Shown piece after piece: positions 56,314 through 64,000 of a stretch of DNA of 64,000 nucleotides. This DNA is from Dentipellis sp. KUC8613 (taxonomy: Eukaryota > Basidiomycota > Agaricomycetes > Russulales > Hericiaceae). The translations under genes were made by a program, and so were the position numbers. Position 1 is the stretch's first letter. Every line of letters starts with the position of its first letter. Under the pieces are notes generated by a model that was not told the DNA's origin, did no database searches, and was given only the letters and a program-made list of their open reading frames with translations. The stretch covers positions 248,001 to 312,000 of the forward strand of contig NSJX01000027.1 of the NCBI GenBank assembly GCA_002286715.1. Reading direction: 5' to 3'.

Positions 56314-58416
56314 ATGCTGCGCGCCGCGGGCCTCACACGAATCGTCTTCCGAAGACAAGCGCGAAGCCTCCATGCCTCTGCAAGGCGGTTCAACGACGCG
56401 TTCGACCCCGAGACCGTCGAGCGGGCGTCCGATGACGTTGACGTCTGTATCGTCGGCGGTGGACCCGCTGGCCTCAGCGCCGCGATTCGGTTGAAGCAGC
56501 TGGAGCAGGAGAAGGGGAGGGAGATTAGAGTTGTTGTGCTCGAGAAAGGAGGCGAAGTTGGTGAGTCAAATACTTTCTACACCGGTTGTATGGTCCACCA
56601 CGAACTTGTAGATGTAGATATTCGGAGACATGCAACCGCGTATCTCAGTCCCTGCTGATGCGCATATCGCCAATTGATTACAGGTTCACATATCCTCTCT
56701 GGTGCGGTCGTCGAACCTCGTGCTCTGAATGAGCTCCTCCCAGACTGGTCATCGCATGACCTGCTTCCATCAATGCAGCCTGCTACCTCTTCTTCGATGC
56801 GGTTCTTCACACAACAGAACTCATTCCCTATTCCTCACCCGCCTCAGATGGCCAACGACGGCAATTACATCCTGTCTCTGTCTCAATTCACATCATGGCT
56901 AGGCGGAGTCGCCGAAGAGCTCGGTGTGGAGATCTACCCTGGCTTTGCTGGCGCATCTCTCGTCTACACGACAGACGGGCAAGGCGTAGCAGGTGTGCGC
57001 ACGAATGATGTCGGCATCGATAGGAGCGGCCAACCGAAGGACTCCTTCGAGCCCGGCATGGAGTTCCGCGCCAAGGTCACTCTGCTCGCTGAGGGCGCCC
57101 GCGGCTCATTGTCGAAGACAGCCATCAGGAAATTCAATTTGCGGAAGAACTCTGACCCCCAGACGTACGGTATGGGTGTGAAGGAGGTCTGGAGGGTCGA
57201 TCCCAAACAGTACCAGGCCGGGAAGGTCGTGCACACCATGGGCTGGCCTCTGGACATGCACACGTACGGCGGTGGCTGGGTTTATCACATGGCGGACGGT
57301 CTCGTCAGTCTTGGACTTGTTATTGGCCTCGACTACGCGAATCCATATCTGAGCCCGTACAGAGAGCTTCAGGTATGTATGCACAGCGATCCCCATGTCA
57401 GTGTGTCCCGCTAACGGACCCGCAGCGTATGAAACACCACCCATACTTTGCTGAGCTTCTCTCTGGCGACTCGGAGCGTTTGGCGTATGGCGCAAGAACG
57501 CTCAACGAAGGCGGCTTGCAGTCCGTACCGAAGCTCCACTTCCCTGGTGGCGCCCTTATCGGCTGCTCCGCAGGCTTCGTGAATGTCGCCAAGATCAAGG
57601 GAACACACAACGCCATGAAGACAGGCATGCTCGCCGCAGAGAGTGCATTCGACGCGATCGAAGCGTCGCCGGAGGAGAGTGAGACGCCCGTCGACATGAG
57701 CGCCTACGAGACGGCGTTCAAGAACAGCTGGGTGTATTCCGACCTGTACGAGGTGCGCAACCTGCGCCCATCGTTCAACACTTCGATGGGCGTCCTCGGC
57801 GGCGTCCTCTACTCGGGCGTGGATTCACTCATCCTGAAAGGCCGCACGCCCTGGACATTCCGGAATTCCTCGATATCGGACGCGAAGCACACGCGGCGCG
57901 CAGCCGAGTGCAAGCCCATCGACTACCCCCCGCCACAGGCGCCCCTGTCTACGGATTTGCTGACGGCGCTCGCGCTCACGGGGACGAACCACGCGGAGGA
58001 CCAGCCTGCGCATCTGCGCGTCCGCACTGAAGGTGGCGTGGAGAGCACTGAGGCTCGGAAGAACCATGTGAAGGTCAATGTGACGGAGTACGCGGGGCTT
58101 CTGGGGCGGGCGTGTCCGGCGGGAGTGTATGAGTATGTAGATGTTGAAGAGGGTTCGTCGGATCAGGCAGCCTCAGACGGCAAGAAGCTTGTCATCAATG
58201 CGCAGGTAAGTAACTTATCTCGTAGAGGACATCATTTTTCGTCTGACGAAGGCCGTGTAGAACTGCATTCACTGCAAGCTCTGTGACATCAAGGTGCCGA
58301 CGGAAGATATCCAGTGGACAGTACCGGAAGGTGGTGGAGGGCCAAAATATAGTACGTTGTTTATCCGTCCACCCCAGGGTCGTTGACTAATGTTATTCTC
58401 TCCAGCTTTGACATGA
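56314..58416 (+). CDS. Electron transfer flavoprotein-ubiquinone oxidoreductase
   Basis: ETF-QO is an inner-membrane enzyme that passes electrons from ETF to ubiquinone during fatty-acid and branched-chain amino-acid oxidation. The exons are 56314-56560, 56684-57372, 57426-58205, 58261-58351 and 58406-58416, giving 605 residues. The N-terminus is Arg/Ala-rich (presequence). The FAD-binding site is [20 protein letters not shown], followed by [62 protein letters not shown] and [14 protein letters not shown] are signature segments. The 4Fe-4S ligands are Cys542 (CPAGVYEYV) and Cys574, Cys577, Cys580 ([13 protein letters not shown]). The end [16 protein letters not shown] is nearly invariant in the family. 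The last exon has only 11 nt (three codons plus stop). Confidence 0.96.
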
Positions 58417-58765
58417 TGGCGGGTCGACGCGTGTGTTGATGTCGAGAGTCCTATCATGAACTTTGTAATTTTGGAAATCATAACTACTGGGCTGGACTAG
58501 ACGGTTCTGACAGATCCTGTCGTACTTATCTTAAGTTGCGAGAAGAAGCTGTCGGTGTGACTTGAAATCAATTTCGTGTCTATGTTCGAAGTACGCACCG
58601 GCAAATGCCGATGGCAAGCTGGCGTGTGCTGTCCGCAACACACGCCTTGCGCTGTGGCGTACAGCAAGCAAATTGCAGCGTTCGTACTTCGAGAGTAACG
58701 CGTGGAACGTTACGCTGAGATTTTTCTTCCGTCTTCGAGCAGCCGTTCTTCGCCTGTTCTTCACC
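58417..58765 (+). other. Intergenic ETF-QO/histidinol-phosphatase
   Basis: This 349 bp stretch holds the ETF-QO 3' UTR and the promoter of the next gene. No gene is seen. Confidence 0.4.
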
Positions 58766-59884
58766 ATGCCGTATAGCCATCACTCGCATTCTGGTCAATT
58801 TTGCAAGCACGCCGTCGGTACGTTGGAGGAGGTCGTACAAGAAGCGGTCAGACAGGGGTTCGAGGTGTATGGATTGACGGAGCACGTCCCGCGCTACAGG
58901 ACCGAAGACTTGTACCCCGAAGAGGTGTGGAGATCTCTCTCCTTGCACAATCGTCGTCGTCACACTCATCCCCATCCACTGTGATCGCCGGTCGCCCACA
59001 AGGCAGGTCTCACCCTTACGAATCTGACAGAGCAGTTCGACGGCTTCGTAACAGAAGCTCGACGCCTCCAGGAAGCCTACGGGTCTCAGATATCTCTTCT
59101 CGTTGGTCTCGAGACCGAGCACATCACCCCTCTCGACCTGGACGGCCTCGAACAGCTCCTCGAGCGCTATACCGGCCGCGTCGACTACCTCGTCGGCTCC
59201 GTCCACCACGTAAACGGCATCCCCATCGATTTCGACCGGGAGACCTTCCAGCGCTGCCTGGACACGCTGCCCGCAAGTGCCTTGCCCGACGCGGCGACGC
59301 CCCACGCGCACGCGCACGAGCGCACCACCCGGTTTCTGGAGATGTACTTTGACGCGCAGCACGCACTGTTACGTCGATTCCGCCCGGAGATTATAGGCCA
59401 CATGGACCTGTGCAGGCTGTACACGCCCCAGCTGAAGCTGGCGGACTACCCGGATGCCTGGGCGAAGCTAGAGCGTAACGTCAGGACTGCCGTGGAGTAC
59501 GGCGCGCTGTTCGAGGTGAACGCCGCCGCGCTGAGGAAAGGGTGGGACACTGCGTACCCCGGGCGAGACGTAATAGAGGTACGCAGTGCGCCTTCCTGGC
59601 TTCGGCCTGGCTGCGGATGGCGGTGTCGCATGACGCTCATGCTTTCATTTTAGCTTATTCTTCGCCATGGAGGCCGTTTTGCGCTATCCGACGACAGTCA
59701 TGGGCCAAAGGGCGTCGGTCTCAACTATGGGCGGATGCGCTCCTACCTGCTGGATGTAGGCGTGCAAGAGCTGTGGGTCCTTCAGCGGTCCGAATCACCC
59801 AACGCCGGTGGTAGGAATACCATCCCGGTAAAGGTCGAAGGAAAGTGGTGGGACCATGCGTTCTGGAAGTCTCCCCACTCGTGA
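58766..59884 (+). CDS. HIS2: Histidinol-phosphatase, PHP family (His2-like)
   Basis: The enzyme removes phosphate from L-histidinol phosphate, the penultimate step of histidine synthesis. The exons are 58766-58924, 59003-59578 and 59654-59884, giving 321 residues. Metal-binding PHP motifs are visible: SHHSHSGQF near the start, the Glu in LVGLETEHI, GSVHHVNGIPIDFD, GHMDLCR and SDDSHGPKGVG. YGLTEHVPRY is typical of the monofunctional PHP-type histidinol phosphatase of fungi. The length matches yeast His2 (335 residues). A His-Ala run (ATPHAHAHERTTRF) sits in a loop before helix RFLEMYFDAQ. It has no clustering with other histidine genes here. Confidence 0.93.
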
Positions 59885-62800
59885 TGGTCCATGATGGTGG
59901 TGAGATACGGAGTTCTCGGGCCATAGGCGCTGCATCATATTCACGTCTTCCGTCTTCTCCAGTGTCTGCGGATGGCGGAAGGTCCCAATATCACCTCACC
60001 GTGCCGTCGGAGAACTCGGTCGCCTGCCGCTTAGAATGAAGACCCTCGTACTAGATAGGCCATAGACTGCATCGCTCCGTGCACGTTTTTCATTTGTGAC
60101 AGTACGGTGTGCGCCTCATTGTCCCCCTCTCACTGCCAGCGATGTCCTCACTCACACATGTCGTGTCACCATCTTCTTTAGGTTTGCCTTATGCGACGAG
60201 CACGAATTACTACACCCGCCGCTGTCGGCCCTGTGTGCCTCCTTATCGATTGCTCTGACCAGCGGGAACGTTACTCGGAAGGCAAGTACCGCGCGAGGCT
60301 TGTGGATGTCTGTCGACGGCTGCGTGCTGGATGGCGGTGATAGCTGCTATAAATCGCTCGAATTTTGACGCCAGTCCTTGGTATGACATCATGCCGTGGT
60401 GTATAGATGTACCAGGGTCGCCTGACTTCTCATCGCGATATCGGGGATGAGAAGGTCGCCAGAGGCGTTGTGTTGGTGAGTATGTTTGTCTCCGCGCTCC
60501 GCGTGTGGTCTGACATCCAGAAGCCACTTCTTGACAGCCCTTCCTTTCGCCCCGTCAGCGTGGCCGTCAGCGTGCGTCAGCCTGGGAGATCTTGCATGTT
60601 ACGCGTCGAACTACTAGTGTACCAGTGAGAACTGCATGCTCTCCGTTTGCGACCGTTCTCCTTCGTTGTTCGTACTGCTCGAAGGCCAGCCATATGGTGC
60701 GTGACCCATGATGTCATGTTCCTGCACGCCCTGATTCCAACTCTAGATACACATGATAAGCTGACTTTCGGAACCTATCTGTTCTCTCCGTACTCCGCAC
60801 AAAACCTTAAGTCGGTCGGTGAGCAGCATTCATTATGCGCCAAAACAATGGTCTCAACGCTGCAGCGCCCGCAGGGTCTGACTCGTGACTCGCTCAACTG
60901 CAAATGCTCAGCACTCGATGCCGTCTCCGGCCGTTCCGCACGACCAGGGGTGCTACCGTGATTCCTTTCGGCGGTACATTGACTTAATTCACCCAGGCCA
61001 TCCCTGTCACCGGACCTGTTTCAAAGCTCACTTGACCTCCGCTTTGCAAAACCCCTGTGCGAAGTGTTGAACCGGGCATTCGAAGCCATTCTCATAGAAG
61101 ACCCGGTCCTGCTTGGAGTCGACCGGTCGCTTTTATCTAAGATGGGCGTGTTTGTTGTGTCTCCCGTCGACGGATGCTGCACGTGTCTTGCTCGTGTACG
61201 CCGGTCAGGTGTTGCAAGCACTGAAAACTCCATTCCAATTCGCAACTGTGGGCGTCCAGCCCGCTGGGCGGGGCGCAAAGTTGTTAATTTCATTTACGCC
61301 CGTCCGCATTCCTTCTTCGAAGGTCGATTATTAATGATAAAGTGTGCAGTCTCGAAAATATTTTCACGAAAGTTTCCGCGATTTACGACACGAAACACCG
61401 AATTCGATTATTCACCAGGGCCGACTTGCCAGGCGATCGGTTAGTTGTCGCTCACTACGTGGCTGACGCGACAGTATACTGACCCTCCGCAGACAGTCCA
61501 GCATCGCCTTGCCACGTTAAAAATACCACAGCGTCCGAAGATTCTGGCCTTCAAGGGTTCGGCCGCCTTCGTAGATGGTCTCTCCGGCTCGAACACCGCC
61601 GCTTCATTTCGGTTGTTCCCGATGGCATCGCTCGCGGCGTCTTTGCCAGATTAGAGTTGCTTTCACCGTTGTGGCGTCTCAGAGGCATCTTCGACTGATC
61701 TTCGGAGGCATTTTCTAAGCATTCTCAATGCTGTGGTGCGTAGGAAACTACCTCGAGAGCCCCACGGAATTAATGTTTCTGAAAATGCGCAATAGTACCT
61801 GCCAATCGACGGCGGAATCACCATGGATTGAGTTGCGAGCGCTCGTTGGCAGTGAACGTCCTGTCTGCAGCGTGTCCGCAGCCTAACTCCCTGCCCCGAG
61901 GATCTGCGTAACGGGTCGACGGCATCTCTTAGGTTTCGAGCCTCGAACAAAGTTTTTTGGGGTCTTCCGGAACGTGCGGCGGGTGAGTTTCATTTTAGTC
62001 GTTTACCTCCACACGATGCTCCGCAAGACATTCAAGGTACTAGACCTGCTTGTCTAGAGCCTGAGCCTAAGTACTGAATGGCCTCTGGCGCCCACCGTGC
62101 CATCACGTCAGCACGAACTGTGCATCTGACATGCTTTGGTGCTCATGGGTACCGGCAGGTATGACTGCCGCTGGTGTCGCGTGGGCAAATGCTGAAGGTT
62201 AATAGTTTCATTCGCGCCTCTTTGCAACGGCCAAATTGGTCTTGGGATCTTCCAAATCAGTCCTTTGGCGCGTGTTTCATAGCACTACTTCACAGCGTCC
62301 TCCTGTTCGACTGATCTTATCGGCTATCGTAGATCATCCAAGAACCGCATGTTCTTCCAGCACCTTCTTCGTGGCTGTCTCGATGCCTTCCCCTTGGACT
62401 GGTGACTTGGTTGCATTCCGGCGGACCACCAGAACACAACAACTTTCTATGTCCGATGTCACCAGCCACGTCTGCCCCCCGAGGAAGTGTGTTGCCCCGC
62501 ACTGTACCTGATCCAACCTCCCGTGCCTTCATCTGCGCTCGTAACCTGCTTTGCTAACATTTCCATATACGTCCTCGGACAATGCTTGAACTGTGCGGTT
62601 GCGTGCTCGGATGTCCACGCAAGAAGGCAACCGCCATGTCGGTGCCCCACCATGCAACCGATCTAGGGATCGATGAGGATGCGCCTCGCCAGCTCACCTT
62701 GCCATGATCCGTGGTTGCAACATGTTGACGACCCCGAGGCGGAAAACCCTCCGCTTGCGGGACGGCCCCGCATTACAATTAGGAAAATACAATTTCACGT

Positions 62801-62920
62801 ATTTAAGGCCTCGTCGTTCACGGGCTGAACTCACCCCTCCGCCGCCTCCCATCTCCCCAGCGGACGTCGGCACCCCATCCATAGAACCAGCCCTCTCATC
62901 ACCCCCATTCACCAACGACG
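59885..62920. other. Gene-poor 3-kb interval
   Basis: No reading frame over about 125 codons occurs, and the frames that exist do not link by plausible introns into any domain I recognise. Base composition is close to neutral, with none of the strong TA skew expected from heavy repeat-induced mutation. I see no terminal repeats of an intact transposon. It may be a decayed element or gene, a non-coding transcript, or long regulatory sequence for the small Cys-rich gene that follows. Confidence 0.5.
62800..62807 (+). promoter_or_regulatory. TATA-like box of the Cys-rich gene
   Basis: The sequence tatttaag lies 114 bp before the proposed ATG at 62921. It is followed by a pyrimidine-rich leader (about 62820-62920), a usual fungal core promoter layout. 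Confidence 0.5.
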
Positions 62921-63242
62921 ATGTGCCACAGAGTTGTCGTTATGATGACTTTCGCTTGTGGTGATCAGGAGCCAGTCTCTGATACCAAGGTTGCTTTCAT
63001 TGCTTCGTTCTAGTGATTTTTGGACTGACAGGATGCGCACAGAGCGACTGCGGCCAGTCCAACTGCAGGTACAGCACTGCTCATCCACAGAACTGCCCGA
63101 ACTGTAGGTGCAGATCCTGGTGCGTACTTGAAAGCTTGTACCGGACCTATTGACTGACGACATTACCGGCAGGATGGAACCGCCGCAGACAAGCTCCCAG
63201 GGAACGAGCTCGGAGCAGTGCAGCATGTGCCGCAGACGCTGA
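62921..63242 (+). CDS. Small Cys-rich protein (65 aa), MC-x-R family
   Basis: The function is unknown. The exons are 62921-62960, 63032-63119 and 63173-63242. The product has 65 residues with ten cysteines (2, 13, 15, 20, 25, 35, 38, 40, 57, 60). It begins MCHRVV and contains CRYSTAHPQNCPNCRC and a final CSMC pair. This pattern (an MCxR start, a C-x4-C pair, S-x2-HP, then C-x2-C pairs) resembles a widespread group of small fungal orphans that may bind zinc. No signal peptide is present, so secretion through the classical route is not expected. The usual CGH after the first Cys block reads CGC here. Without both introns every frame stops early. A metallothionein was considered, but too few CxC motifs are present. 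Confidence 0.6.
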
Positions 63243-63701
63243 AGGTTGCCGAGCGTTGGTATGGGATTCCGGTGATGTCAGTTGGCGCTTATAATTATGG
63301 TCGTGTGTCTGGTGTCCAGGTGTCCCTAACCTATTGTCTGACCGGGTGCCGTCGGGAAACACACGATGTGTGCTCGTCAGATGGCCCACTATATAACGTT
63401 CGCTGGGGCGGGCTTCCTCACTGTATATATCACCACTTCGCATTCCTTATGCACTTCCCTTCGCTATTATTTATGCTCTGTTGTTGCGATAGAGGGTGGT
63501 CGGATCAGGCACGCGGGATAGAAGATTGGCAGAAGCCGGATAAGTAATGACTCTGAGGCTGTCAAACGTAGTCGTGGCCAGAAGCGGAGATCCATTGATA
63601 CTTACACTATCTTATCTGCCTGCTATCGTGAACGTGGAATACTGCACTTTCACAACGACTTCACTCTTCCTGACACAACTCTCTAAGCATCTCCGACCAT
63701 C
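63243..63701 (+). other. Intergenic before the URC4-like gene
   Basis: This 459 bp stretch contains two TATA-like elements (tatataacg near 63391 and tatatatca near 63423) and a T/C-rich leader before the ATG at 63702. An open frame continuing from the Cys-rich gene (63218-63547) lacks support. Confidence 0.45.
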
Positions 63702-64000
63702 ATGAACCTCGGTAACACAGGCTTGACGACCCAGCAGCGTATTGAGTACCTGCGCACCCTTCCAGCCATTCGCGAGCGATGCGGACGCGTCTACGACTTG
63801 GCTAAGCAGGACAAGCTGCAGTATTTCGATTACCATCCTGACAAGGAAAGCGGCGTCGTTGATTATTGCATCAGCGTCATGAAGGTATGTGAACACATTC
63901 CATACAACTGTCTGGCAATAACAACTCTTGTCTAGCGCGATTATGGAACCAAGTTCGCTGCGGTAAGTATAGTCACGGCATTGCCCAACGTGTCTGAGAC
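63702..64000 (+). CDS. URC4/Urg3-like DUF1688 protein, 5' part only
   Basis: DUF1688 proteins (URC4 in yeasts, Urg3 in fission yeast) take part in a pyrimidine (uracil) catabolic route; their exact reaction is not established. The visible exons are 63702-63884 and 63936-63962, and a second intron starts at 63963 before the window ends. The 70 visible residues contain IEYLRTLPAIRERCGRVYDL and LQYFDYHPDKESGVVDYCIS, then RDYGTKFAA, which match the conserved start of this family. The gene is cut by the window edge, so the rest cannot be judged. Confidence 0.82.

Noticed and set aside
56144..56494. Plus-strand frame overlapping the ETF-QO start
   Set aside because: It is out of frame with ETF-QO and its translation has no family features. 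At most its first part could be an upstream ORF.
61064..61444. 126-codon frame in the gene-poor interval
   Set aside because: It has no domain, no flanking exons and ordinary stop-codon spacing around it.
63032..63119. Metallothionein for the Cys-rich gene
   Set aside because: Only two CxC motifs occur and most Cys are in C-x2-C or C-x4-C pairs with a HP motif, closer to a small zinc-binding orphan family.

Overview
The window is nuclear DNA of a filamentous basidiomycete, most likely an Agaricomycete. The evidence is dense protein genes on both strands, many canonical GT-AG introns of about 45-65 nt, GC-rich coding sequence, and family members typical of that group (copper-fist regulator, Goodbye-type NLRs, a small MC-x-R Cys-rich protein). 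I rebuilt 22 complete genes and one truncated gene by following reading frames across splice sites. Every model closes in frame. I found no tRNA, rRNA, CRISPR or intact transposon.

Layout: 1-9770 holds DUS3 (tRNA dihydrouridine synthase), mitochondrial HMG-CoA lyase, the U3 snoRNP WD40 protein Rrp9 and an alanine aminotransferase. 10796-15300 is the first large NLR. 15857-25000 holds a copper-fist transcription factor, an F-box/nucleotidyltransferase-like orphan, a WRN-type 3'-5' exonuclease and zuotin. 26395-31035 is the second NLR. 31874-35909 has a divergent ribosomal protein pair (eS17 and uS8) and a Dgk1-like CTP-dependent diacylglycerol kinase. 36562-41230 is the third NLR, on the minus strand. 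42600-59884 holds a basidiomycete orphan, Rad6, a mitochondrial J-protein, QTRT2, a membrane-anchored coiled-coil protein, Clf1/crooked neck, a PQ-loop transporter, ETF-ubiquinone oxidoreductase and histidinol-phosphatase. 59885-62920 is a 3 kb gene-poor stretch. 62921-63242 encodes a 65-residue Cys-rich protein, and the start of a URC4/DUF1688 gene runs off the right edge.

Most genes are unrelated housekeeping functions, as expected in a fungal genome. Several pairs are divergent and close enough to share a promoter (WRN exonuclease/zuotin 159 bp; Rad6/J-protein 177 bp; QTRT2/coiled-coil 402 bp; PQ-loop/ETF-QO 434 bp; eS17/uS8 532 bp). HMG-CoA lyase and ETF-QO both serve mitochondrial branched-chain amino-acid and acyl-CoA oxidation. 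DUS3 and QTRT2 both modify tRNA.

The accessory content is three paralogous fungal NLR (STAND) genes within 31 kb. Each has an N-terminal Goodbye-type domain, a NACHT NTPase and a long ankyrin array. They share intron positions, including a 25-nt exon that carries the Walker A loop, and about 170 bp of upstream flank. Their ankyrin arrays differ in number and type and show truncated units and duplicated blocks, as expected if they keep recombining. Their bodies are visibly richer in A+T than the neighbouring genes.
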